A stretch of DNA of 64,000 nucleotides from Malurus cyaneus samueli (lineage: Eukaryota > Chordata > Aves > Passeriformes > Maluridae), in the NCBI GenBank assembly GCA_009741485.1, contig CM019214.1, positions 2,662,913 to 2,726,912 of the forward strand, read 5' to 3'. Positions within the stretch are counted from its first letter, which is position 1. The number at the start of each line of letters is the position of its first letter. The translations under genes and the position numbers were made by a program. Shown piece after piece: positions 37,309-47,946 of this stretch. The notes below the pieces were generated by a model. The model was not told the origin of the DNA, ran no database searches, and worked only from the letters and a program-made list of their open reading frames with translations.

Positions 37309-38455
37309 GATCCATGAAAAATATTTTTTTACTTATTCAGTTATTAGGCCTTTGTGAATGATTTGTAAATTTGCGATTTATGAGTGATTTGGCCTTTATG
37401 AATGATTTCATGAAATGCAGTTTTGTAAAATTAAATTTACCAGGAAATAACAATCATTCACATGTGACTGGTTGTTCCTTTCCCTTTATGGTGGGACCAT
37501 TTTTTTCCCCAAGTTTATCTGTTTAAAAATAGTTATCTGGTTATCTATGCTTACTCTATAATCAAGAAATGAGATAGAAGGGTTGAGTAGTCTTCTGGGG
37601 ATGCTTCTCTCCTTTTCCAATGACAATAGAGATAACTGGAAGAGCCAACTACATTAGGCTATCTTCTGCCAGTGGAAATAAGAAAGACAAATCCCACTAT
37701 AATGTACAAATCATATTCCATCTGCTCATTGTCATTTCACTCTCCCAGTGGAACAGGACAGAATTTTGACTGAATATTTTTCATAATATGCCTAATTTTT
37801 CCTGTACCACTTGTAATCTATAGTCAGAGAGCAACACCGTGATCAGCTCTGATCTCCCCGAGAGGAAGGGTGTGGGAGTTTACTGGGGGAATTTGTTACA
37901 GTACTAAACTGCATCTTTTGAAAAAAAGCTACCCCAACTGGAGTTAGAGGTATAATAATATGGATCTGGTATTTTTTGCCTGAATGGCTGGAGTTTCAGC
38001 TTCCAGCTGTAGTATCTTTCCAGGACTTTGTCAGTTGGTTTGGATATCCCTCCACCATTGGCTTGTTTGTCCTTTGTTTGCACTCAGCCTAGGTCTCAAC
38101 TTTCTTTGATAAGCTTAATCAATTCAGGTCTTTGAGTCATTCATTTTAGGATTTGTTTTCCAATCCTTTTATATTTCTCATGGTTCTAGTCTGATACCTT
38201 GTCAAAATGTGGATACTGTCTCTGGACTGTATCCTGGTGCCAATTTGGCAGATGATAGAATTTCCCAAGTCTGTTATCCCTCTTAGCTACAACATTTTAC
38301 TGTAGCTCATACTTAACAGATTATCCACTGTGGTTTGAAAATTGATTTTAGAATTATCATTTTCTAAGTCTAAGTTTGCTGTTCCATAAGAATGACATCT
38401 GGCTTTGTGTCCTGCTTCTACATTAAACCACTAAAATTGCACAGATTTGGCCTTC

Positions 38456-38457
<2 letters not shown>

Positions 38458-38499
<42 letters not shown>
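38458..38499. repeat. Poly-T tract, 42 bp (right arm)
   Basis: Pure T run matching the 38-bp A run at 22,500-22,537. The length difference is within expected homopolymer error or slippage. Confidence 0.92.
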
Positions 38500-38502
<3 letters not shown>

Positions 38503-38915
38503 AGCTTCTTGTACACGATGTGTTCCTGCTTCATTTGAAATTCCTCTGGTATCTGTACACCCACCAGCTTTATCAGTAAAAGTTTCATACTGAGTCATCA
38601 ATAAAAACATTACATGGCATGAGGACAAAGACAGATTCTGGGAAAGCCAAACCAGGACACTGCAACTTTGATTTACAATCCAAACCCTGCCTTTTAACTC
38701 TTTCTGTAATTCTAGATGTGATTTATGAACTGAAGTGTCTGTTATAAAAACACAAAGTTCCCACTTTTAGGTTGTACCAGCTCCTCTTTGCATCCAGTTG
38801 TTCATGATGCAGGGCTCAGGAGGCACTCCTTTGTCAAAGAAACACTGAAATATTTCAAAGAAACACTGAGATATTTCAAAGAAGCACTGACCTGCACTGA
38901 GTGGGTGTGAGGGAC

Positions 38916-39141
38916 TTGAGAAAGCATTTTGTTAAAAATATTATTATATAAACACCTAAAATGAATATGCATTTGAAACTATTTATTATCTGGCTTAAAA
39001 TTTTATTTACCACCCTATGATCTTGCATGAAATAGCAGTGATTTCAGCAAAACTTTGCCACTTTCCCTCATTCAAAGGCTGAAAGAGTGTAAAAACCACT
39101 TAAGGTGGTGAAATTATGGGATGTGAGCAAAGGTTGTTGTC
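38916..39141. repeat. Direct repeat, copy 1 (right arm, inverted)
   Basis: Inverse counterpart of 21,857-22,081, nearly identical. Confidence 0.8.
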
Positions 39142-39400
39142 TGGCTGTGTGCAGGTTACAGGTTGGGGTTTGCAGCTTTCCAATTGCTTGGGATGCTGCC
39201 TGCATAACAGAATTCACTCTTGTATATCCAGATGCAAATACAGCATTTTTTTCACAGACAATGCTGGCTAAGTACTTTTTTGTTATTGAATCAAAGACTA
39301 TTGTGAAATAACCCATTTTTGGACTTTGCTGCAGTGTCCTGGTAGCTAAACACAACTGGGCTCTTGTAGCCTCTAAAATAACCAAACAGGGAAATTGTGT
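39068..39400 (-). other. Unidentified open frame in right arm (possible exon)
   Basis: Counterpart of 21,597-21,842 with the same residues up to GKLQTP. A two-base difference (CCCCAACC for CCCCATACC) shifts the frame here, so it continues for about 30 codons instead of stopping. Those extra codons run into the 225-bp repeat and are unlikely to be coding. Confidence 0.22.
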
Positions 39401-40205
39401 TTAGAGATGCACCAGTCCTACAGATGCTGTGCTCACATTTAAAAGGTCACAAATCTCTGAGGTTTTGAGGTTTGGGTGCAGCTTTGAGTATGATTAACTA
39501 ATGTGTACATTGCTGTAGGAGAAAAATCAAACCTGTTTTTTTACTGAATGAATGGTGGGGAAAAAGCATTCAATTCACAGTAAGACCAACATCAATTCAC
39601 TTCCTTATTAGTGACAAAGTAAAATGTCAGAGAGCTACTGTTGTATGTTTCCCTGACATTTTTTGCTGTAATAAAGATAGATGGTCATCCTTTTGTGCTG
39701 AAAAACGACATGGATTTGAAATTTTTAAGAGAACATTTGTGTAAGGTGTTTTTGGTTTTTTTTTTTTTTTTATTGTGAAAAGACCTATCTTTGAAAAATT
39801 ATGGAAATTCCTCATTATTCAGAAGAAGAAGAAACTTTGCTGTCTCTAGTGTCTTACATTTAATATCTCTGTTTAAAGTTCCACGCTGGTGACATTTATT
39901 TTTCTCTGTTTTAACACATGTTTCCTTTCAGTACCACTATCTGCCCATCAGGAATCAAAGCAAATCCAGATGGCTCAAGAACAGATGGCTGATGGTTTGG
40001 GAAGCATGGGTCAGATTCAGCCATACAATTTACCAGGTTCCTCACATCTAGAGATTTGGAGATGCTGAGTAAGATTTTTTTTTCTGTTTTGCTGCTGTCA
40101 GGCTGTGAAAGTTAGCATGTATGAGAGAGTGAAACCAGAAGGTGCTGTGAGAGGGAAGGTCCTACATGCTCCACTCAAGGAAAAGAATGAATTTCTCATT
40201 TGGTA

Positions 40206-41079
40206 AAAAGGCACAGTGTAGAAGTTGCAAAGCCAGATATCTGAGAACTATTTTAAAAATGTGCTTCCTTGGAGATCAGCACAGGCTTTGAAATTTGAAT
40301 GAGGCTTCTGGAAGAAGTCTGATAAATAATGATGGAGACAAGCCAAGGTGTTTCTAGCGAAAAAGAGAAAGGGAGATCTAAGAACCTCACAGCAACTTCC
40401 CTATTATATGACCAGAAATGTGTCTCAGACAAATGAATGCCTGATTATGCCTAAATAGAGACCTGTTTGCAGCCAGGTAACTGTGATACAGAACACCAAC
40501 TGCAGCACTCTACAGTTGCATATTACAGTCATCAGTCAGAGTAAAATTCTGTTTCAGAGGCCTAAAAAGCATCTCACGCAGACCACGGCAGTCAAAGCAA
40601 TTTTCTTATCCAAACTGGTAGGAGCACACTGAGTGTGTTCAAGCCATTGCTACTCTTCACTACTTTTGAGGAAAAAGCCTCCAAATTGTGTCCATGTGTT
40701 CAGATGTTTTCACATCTCGTTATCTGGGATAACTGAAAATAAGGATGTGCTTGGTACAAGCAGTGGCACTATTATACCTGACATATGTGCATTGTTTTGG
40801 AATGCATGCAAGGACAGAGCCCACACAGAATTTTTGTCAGTAAATCCCCACTGTGATACAATCAGGAGTGATATCCCTATAATTTAGGTGAACAAAGAAA
40901 CAGAGGGAAGTAAAGCAATCTTGTCTTTCAAGATCATGCAATAGAGCAGGATACAGACAAGAAACTATTGACTCTATTTTTTAATCCTCAATAGCTTTTG
41001 CAGAAACGGGTAGTTTTGAGAAGGGTGCTTAATAAATAGGAAGATTTAAAGGTAATCTGACTGACTGAAACTTCGTAAA
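40206..41079. other. Unique DNA, possible MIR relic near 40,880
   Basis: No gene is seen. The block 40,880-40,990 (GAAACAGAGGGAAGTAAAGC, then CAAGATCATGCAATAGAGCAGG) is faintly like the MIR core in antisense, at low confidence. Confidence 0.35.
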
Positions 41080-42270
41080 TATTTGGCTTGTCTCCTTTCA
41101 AAGACTTTCAGTTCCCAGTGTTTTGGATTCTTCACAGTGCTCCAGGTGTGGCTTCACCTGTGGTGAGTAAAGGGGAAGGATCACCTCTGCTGACTCCTCA
41201 CGATGCTCAGGGCACCACTGGCCTTTTTTTGCACAAGGCTCATTGCTCATGGCCACCTTGGCCTCCACCAGGACATCCCAGTCCTTTTCTGCCAAGCTGC
41301 TTTCCAGGTGGACAGTCCCCAGCATTCAGGTTGTTCCTGCCCAGGGGTAGGATTTTGCACTTCCCCCGTGTAAGAGACCATACAGAAGACCTTTGACTGT
41401 CTCACGATCATCGAGAGACTGAACACCCCAAAAAAGAACCCCAAAGGGAAGAAAGGGGGACTTTTGCTTAAAAGAGTCCGAGCCAGATCAAGGTGGGATG
41501 ACTGCCAAGTTTCCAGTTCCCAGGCTGGAAGGTACAGCGTGTAAACCATGGATGGCTGCGCTGTTCCTGACGTGGAGACGGAAAGAGAGCGGCGCGACCC
41601 CACACTGCACACCTCATGGAACAATGGACATTCTTTCCCCACCTCTTGGTTGGTTTTTCCATACTTCACAACCCCCTGGCTGCTGCCACCCGCTTTCAAA
41701 AGGACTATAAAAAGTCTCTCTGAAAAGACCCTGATGGGATCCCCCCCAATGGACTGTCGGCAACATCCATTGAATTCGGATCGCGCGGACTCATCAAAGC
41801 CGTTTGGTAGCTATAAACCCACTCTTTCTACTCTTTCTCTCTCTCACTTTCTCTCTCTCTCACCCTCTTCTATGGCAAAAATCCAATAAAATTGTTCCTG
41901 ATTATTGAAAATATATATACTTGCCCCCTTGTTTCTTTTGCACTCTGAGATTCTGATAACGAACCCCTCATGACTCCCGCTTGGGTTAAGCGGATTGTGA
42001 CATCCTGGTTGAACTTCATGAGGTTGCTGTTAGCCCATTTCTCCTGAATGCTGAGGTCCCTCTGCACGGCAGCACAGCTCTCTAGTGGATCATCCAGCCC
42101 TCCTAGTTTTGGGTAATCAGCAGACTTGCTGGATATACACACTCCCTACTCTGCTTCAACATCCAGCTCCTTAATGAAGATGATAAATAGGGTTGGATTC
42201 AGTATTGTCCCTTGGGATGTAAGTAGCACTGCTAGTTACAGGCTGTTCTCTAGACTTTATGCCACTCTAT
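41080..42270 (-). mobile_element. CR1 LINE fragment (minus), interrupted by an LTR
   Basis: Minus-strand CR1 ORF2 C-terminal region in two pieces. Right piece, 42,003-42,270: frame reading ...KSADYPKLGGLDDPLESCAAVQ and EKWANSNLMKFNQ, equivalent to the reverse-transcriptase F-ADDTKL segment, here with ADYPKL in place of the catalytic aspartate pair. Left piece, 41,080-41,368: LESSLAEKDWDVLVE and ILPLYSPQVKPHLEHC, the conserved C-terminal stretch. The two pieces join exactly across the LTR. The copy is 5'- and 3'-truncated and inactive. Confidence 0.88.
41369..42002 (+). mobile_element. Solo LTR, family 2, inserted in minus-strand CR1
   Basis: A 634-bp LTR from TGTAAGAGACC to ATTGTGACA, with CTATAAAAAG near 41,704 and CCAATAAAATTG near 41,885, so it lies opposite to the host CR1. 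Flanks CCCCG (41,364-41,368) and TCCTG (42,003-42,007) match at three of five positions, with both differences C/T transitions, so the target duplication is likely but decayed. CR1 continuity on both sides supports the borders. Confidence 0.9.
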
Positions 42271-42322
42271 CCTGTGTTTGTTATATCTGTGTTGCTTTTC
42301 ATACTTGCCTATAGTGCCTTTA

Positions 42323-42713
42323 TGTCACTGCAGGCCAAACAGCGACAAAAAAGAATAGATACAAAACACACAAAAGTGGGTGAAAAAAACAGAGAGAAAG
42401 AAGGACTTTATTGTGGGACAAGCCTCTTTTATCCACTTTAGCAACCAGAGTATACATTTGTGTTAAACATACATTGGTTAAGAGAGAGCTGTTTAATTAT
42501 AATCAAAACATAATTTGAGTTTGCAAAAGCTACAGTTTAGTAATGTTATAATTTCAGACTGGTTATCAATTTTACATTCTAATATGCTTTTCTCAAGGTT
42601 GTGTTATTCCTCCTCCATGTAGGCTGTTGACATCCCTTTCTTTTCCCAGGCCTCAGTCATATACAATAATTGGCTGAGTTTCAGAATCAGGGCTTGTGGG
42701 CCCTTTCCCCACA
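42323..42713 (-). mobile_element. Solo LTR, family 1, minus orientation
   Basis: A 391-bp copy of the family at 811-1227, with TG...CA ends, GATAAAAG and AATAAA on the minus strand, and a perfect 6-bp duplication CCTTTA (42,317-42,322 and 42,714-42,719). It has a small deletion near 42,590 compared with the other copies. No proviral interior remains. Confidence 0.92.
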
Positions 42714-44534
42714 CCTTTAAACCAACAAGAAAGACTTAAAAAGGGAAAAGGGTGGAAAAAAAAAAAAAAAACCCCAACAAACCAGCCCATCTCCCATCCA
42801 GAAATTGACTGATAATTTTATTCTCTATATTTCATTGTGTTTGTTATCTGCTGGACATTGCTTAATGAGTCCATTTGGTCCTTGCCTTCTCTCTCCGTTT
42901 CCAGTCCTGGAGTTTGAGACCCAGCTGGAGGAATGGTACCTCCAGGAAAATCCTTGGAGATCAGCACAGGCAGCCATAAATTAGGAGAAGCTTTAACATA
43001 ATATATTTTAGAGTAAGGGCCAGTCTAGCTCAGCCTAGTACTAAAGATATAATTGGGATAACTTATTTGCATCAGGGTCTCATCTGAGCTTGGGGACCAA
43101 GCCTCTGATGTTAGCTCTTAAACAAAACATTGCCTTGCTACTGTTTTATCTGGCTGAACCAAAAAACAACCTCTCAGGCAGGAAATGCAGGGAATAACAT
43201 TGGGGATAACACCTCTCATGGTGTGGCTTCAGAAATCTTGTTCCTACTGTGTAAACAATCAACACAACTGTGACTACCTGCTCTCATCCTAAGTGTGCCT
43301 TTTCCTCCTAAATACATAACCAGAACAAATGTTCTTCTGCTGCAGAAATGCTTAATGCTGACAGGGCATGTATTTATGGGAGCAGAGCCTGGAGAGCAAC
43401 GTGAGAAATGTCTTCTTCCCAGATCTAGCTAATATTCTCGGTCTCCTAAGGTTTCTGAATGTCATCCCAACTATAAATTAGACCACTGAGAGGGTTCCAT
43501 ATCTCTGTATTTCTCCCTGCCTCTCTGCCAGTCATTTTCAGCCAGCAAAATCAAATCTTTCCAGGTAAGAGTTGTAACATATTACTTCCACTTTGATAAT
43601 TTACTGTAAAAGATATATAACAATGGAAAATAAAAGGTCCAGTGATGGCATTATCCAAAATCAATAGTGCAAACTGATTTTAAAATATTTGCTTTTCTTT
43701 GCAGAGTTTTAAACCTTTCTCAATGCAAGTCTCTTCTAAGGGGACAATCTGACATTTTGGATGCACAAACCATGGAGTCTTCTTCATAAATTGAATTGAG
43801 ATGTTCTTTGTGTGATGAGTCTACATTGAAGGAGTGTGTGTGGTGCAGGATTACCCAAATCAGCTCTAAATAAATTAGTCTGGCTACCAGCTGCTGTATA
43901 ACTCTGTTAGTCAAGAAAAAAAAAAGTCCCTCAAGGTTAGTGAGCTCTGCTGAGAGAAAGCCAGCCCTAACTCAGGTAAAGAGAATCTGGCATTCTCTTA
44001 CTCCAGATTTGATAATTTGACTATTGTGGTGATTGTCAACATCTAAATATCTGTATTCTGAATACTGTTTACATGTATTCACACTCTGGAATCAAATAAT
44101 TTCGAACCAAATTTAACTTCAGTCTGTGTTTTTATGTTTCTGGGGTATAATGAATGGAATTTATTTCATATTAACAGCTATTTGACTCAAGGAAACTAAT
44201 TGTACATTGTAAGTGTGGAAGCTGAACTGACCTATCAGAATGTTATTGAAAATAATGTGGAATTGTCTGGCAAACTCACAGCTTCCATAAACACACTTCC
44301 TGATATATTTTCCAGCGAGGTGCTATACATTTTTTGGTTGGGGAATGATGCAGTAAAGCCTTTCTTATGCAAAGATGTAGTCTAGCAGGAAATTTAGAAT
44401 AGTATGCCATAAATGACTTACAAAAAGATGCACATTGTAAGTGTGCTGTACATGGACCTTTTTATCCCAATGCAATGGCAAAAGCTATGTCTGCACCAAA
44501 GCAGAAATGTCTTTTTTGAGTTTTGGCTCCATTT
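42714..44534. other. Unique AT-rich DNA, no gene seen
   Basis: A 16-bp A run near 42,755 is the only simple repeat. No exon, RNA gene or transposon was recognised. Confidence 0.45.
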
Positions 44535-44833
44535 CCCCAAAATGTCCTCAAAATGTCCCCAAAATGTCCCTAAATGGCCCCTGAATGTCCCCTGAACATC
44601 CCAAATAGCCCCAAATGTCCCCAAAATGGCCCCAAATGTCCCTAAAATGTCCCCAAATGGCCCCTGAATGTCCCAAAATGGCCCCAAATGTCCCCAAAAC
44701 ATCCCTGAATGTCCCCTGAACGTCCCAAATGTCCCCAAATGCCCAAATGTCCCAAAATGTCCCCAAATGGCCCCTGAATGTCCCCAAATGCCCAAATGTC
44801 CCCAAAATGGCCCCAAAATGTTCCCAAATGTCC
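44535..44833. repeat. Minisatellite of 8-11-bp units, about 29 copies
   Basis: About 300 bp of tandem units with the theme ATGTCCCCAAA and variants ATGGCCCCAA, ATGTCCCCTGA and ACATCCCAA. Variants recur in an order hinting at a larger unit of several short ones. The minus strand has regular GGG or GGGG runs separated by about seven bases. Minus-strand frames of 61-152 codons rich in Gly, Trp, Phe, His and Ile are translations of this repeat, not genes. Confidence 0.95.
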
Positions 44834-47800
44834 AGTGATAAAATCCAGGTGGTCCTATAACCTGTAAAAGTCCCAAATGAAAATAATTTAGTAAAAACTT
44901 AGTGGGGACTCATACATACATAAATAACATTTTTAAAAAGAAGAGCCTTTAAACAAAAAATGTTCTACAATAATTTTCTTGGTATTTGATTTCTCTGACT
45001 TTAAATCTATTGGCAAATATTTTGTGGATCAGCAGGAAGGAAGTATGGAAAATTATTTGTTTGGGGCCTGATCCATAGATCCTTACTGAGTGTAAAGATT
45101 TAACCTTCAGATTCTTGTAGAAAATGTCATTGAACATAGAAATGACCAAAACAAAGGACATTTTTGTAATATTCTTTCCTCTTAATGACTGTTATTAGAA
45201 ATTTTTAAAAAAGCACCTTCCTGTAACAAAATATGTATTTTTTCTCAATAATAGGAAAGGAAGGGTTAGGCCATGAGAAATATTTAATTATTTCTGATTA
45301 AGTGCACTGAGATATTACAGTGACAGTGGTCCATCAGGAGCCCCACCAGAAATAACTGCATAGCTGAAGACACTCAGCCTTCTCTCTCAGAATAATAAAC
45401 CCCCACATTTGCCAAATGTTTGGCCTGATGACAAAATCTAAAGCTGTATGGGTGTTACATGCAGAAACATAAAACTCCATGACTTCTCTGCCTCAAAATA
45501 ATAATAAAAAAAATCTACTTATACCTGAAGGCAAAATTCCATTGGCATGCATTTGAAATTGAGTGCTGAAAATCACTAGTCTTTTGGAAAATGCAATTAT
45601 GTGCATGGAAAGTGTGTGTGGGTGTAGGAGCCTGAGAGACAGAGCCACATGGCATGGCTGTTTGCAAGTCCTCCAAGTTTTTTTCTATTTTCATTTTTTC
45701 ACTTCCCAGAAGCTGTTTTCCAGAATAAGTGGCACCTCCTCTTGGCATTTCCAATTAGTCAAATTAAAAATGTAACAAAGTTTTCCAATTTTTGCCTAAT
45801 ATTCAAAGAATGAGATTTACATTAGCTTCTTATCCAGAACAGTCTGCTGAATAACACCTTTCTGCACTGTAGCTTTTTTATCACAATGAACTCCAGTGAA
45901 ATAATAGAATTCTCCTTCTGAACTCAAGCATTTTATGTTTTTGAAAGGTTGAGACAGATTAATAATTTTTGGGAAAGGGACCATAATAATCAGGCATTCA
46001 GCTGTGTGAACTTCCAAAAAGAATAATTTGCAGAGCACACCCCTGCAGTCCTTTGTCAGGTCAGGTAGTACACAGTTGAGTTAAAGCATACTTTTCAAAA
46101 AGGCATATTCTAACAGGTTGAAGATTTTGAGGGTTAAAAATGCCCTACAGTCCTTTGCAAAGTCTTTCAATGCCAAATTATGGTCTCCTTTCCCCCATTA
46201 AAGATTGCTGCAGTGGAATTCCTATTTTGCACAATGGGATCAGAATACCTTATTGAGTTAGGAAAAATCAAACAATTTCTCACTCTTGCAGAAGCAGTGC
46301 TTGAAGTTGTGCACAGTTTTATGGCTGTGGTGTGGTGTGGTAGTGATGGGCACATCATAAACACCCCGAGATTGTTTCCAAGGTGCCTCCAGCAAATGAG
46401 GCTCTGAAGCAGAGAGACCTGTGCCTTTTGCACAAGTAGATTTTTATTTCCAAATTGCATTGAAGGAATATTAAATTCGCTGTGTTGGTTACATTGACTG
46501 TTGTGAATGTAAGGGATGTTTAATGGGAATTTAATAATTAAACAGATTTCAAGGGCCTGTCAACAAGACTTCAGCTCTGTAGTGGAGCCACTTGAACAGA
46601 GAGCGCTCGCAAATGTATGATGAAGTTGACAGATTAGAACATGGTTGAAATTATTACACATTCAAACAAAGTAGTCAACAAAAATGCAAACACTTTGAAG
46701 TGCTTTTAGAAGAGCACACTAAATCACCCTCAAACAGCTTTCAACAACACACATCATGGGAATTCAGGATATAAACGCTCCTGTTCCTCACCTTCTCTGT
46801 AAGAAGGTTTAATCTAAAGATTCAGATTTGCCTCTCCCCTTCTTTATGTTCTTTTAGATAACTCTGACAAAGCCTTGTATATTGAGGCCTTATTGACATA
46901 AATGTTGACCTGAAGTGATTTGGAATCATCTGCAATCTGTGGAGATGGATGCATGTTTGGCCCCATGGAAGTCACCAAGATTAAAATGCTGAATGGAGCT
47001 ACAGAGCTAAGTCTCTGTGCATTGAGTTAAATGTACACCACCTTCTTGTCAAGGAATTAAATATGTATTGCATAGATAACCACGGGATTTTTGTTTTGGG
47101 TGGGCATTTAAACAAAATATTTTGCGTTTTGAACAGTTGCCAAACTCTTCTTCAGCTCAAAACAGTGTAAGCTTTTTGGCTTTGCTTTTAGGCTCTTTGG
47201 TTTTTTAATTTGGTTTTTTTTTTCACTGAAGGCAAAAATTTATGATCTTTACCAACATGTGTTTGTGAAGAGAACTTTGTTTTAATTTCTCTAGCATCAC
47301 TGCTAGGGGGCAAAATGTCCATGCTCTCTTATTTCTCATTCCTTTCTGCTGCACACAAAAGCATGAATTGTCTAATAATTCAGCACAAACGTGGAAAGCA
47401 CTTTTGTCAGAAAAAATTCTCACCTTTTCTTTGTTTCTTTCTTTATTTGCTGGGGCCTTTGTGAGCCCCTGGGGGTGAGTTGCTCCAACATTTCGTGCAG
47501 CAGCAGTCGTGCCATGAGTCAGGAAAGCCCTGAAAGGCTCCTGCAGGGTGACCATACCTGATCACAGCCACCAATGCTGCCAAAAAAATGAGAAAATGAG
47601 CTACAAAATGCACAGGGCAGGTTCTCATGCCAGACTGTCTAGGGTTTTGTCACCTGTCTTAGCCTTTAGGACAGTATTTCTCAAACTGATAGCTAAGAAT
47701 GGTTCTGAAAAGGAGTGAAGCATTTTAAATGCATCACCCCCACTCTTACTCCCATGTTTTCCAGAAGGAAGCAAATATTATGAAGGGAAAAACAGAAGTA

Positions 47801-47860
47801 ATCAATTCACCTTCAGTATTTCAGCTGTTAAATCATCAACAGTGTTATAAAAGATGAGTA
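44834..47860. other. Unique DNA, possible conserved non-coding block
   Basis: No gene is recognised. The block 46,500-46,800 is non-repetitive, AT-rich and dense in homeodomain-like TTTAATAATTAAAC-type motifs, with the general look of a vertebrate conserved non-coding element; that is an impression only. Confidence 0.4.
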
Positions 47861-47946
47861 CTGTAGTTTTTTAGACTTTTTTTCCTTTACAAGAAACCAA
47901 TGGTCTTTGGTTTCTTGTAAAGGAAAAAAAATCTAAAAAACTGCAG
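47861..47946. repeat. Near-perfect hairpin: 40-bp arms, 6-base loop
   Basis: Left arm 47,861-47,900 pairs with right arm 47,907-47,946 around the loop TGGTCT. Of 40 pairs, one is a G.T type (47,864 with 47,943) and one is a mismatch (47,876 with 47,931). The arms include CCTTTACAAGAAACCA and its complement. The 86-base span is pre-miRNA sized, but the arms are rich in T and A runs; a replication template-switch origin is at least as likely. Confidence 0.93.

Larger units (their letters stand above)
32745..40205 (-). repeat. Right arm of large inverted duplication
   Basis: Reverse complement of the left arm from about 32,890 onward and of the central copy from 32,745 to about 34,710. It carries the shared poly-T (34,676-34,710 and 38,458-38,499), family 2 LTR, CR1 tail, both 225-bp blocks and both coding-like segments. 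Similarity to the left arm becomes patchy from 39,980 and stops near 40,205. It has fewer small indels than the central copy. Confidence 0.93.

Noticed and set aside
44535..44833. CRISPR-like array
   Set aside because: Units are 8-11 bp with no unique spacers, and the genome is vertebrate.
44418..44876. 152-codon minus-strand open frame
   Set aside because: It is a translation of the 8-11-bp minisatellite (periodic Gly-Thr-Phe-Trp-Gly-His-type residues), and overlapping frames are open too, as expected of tandem repeats.
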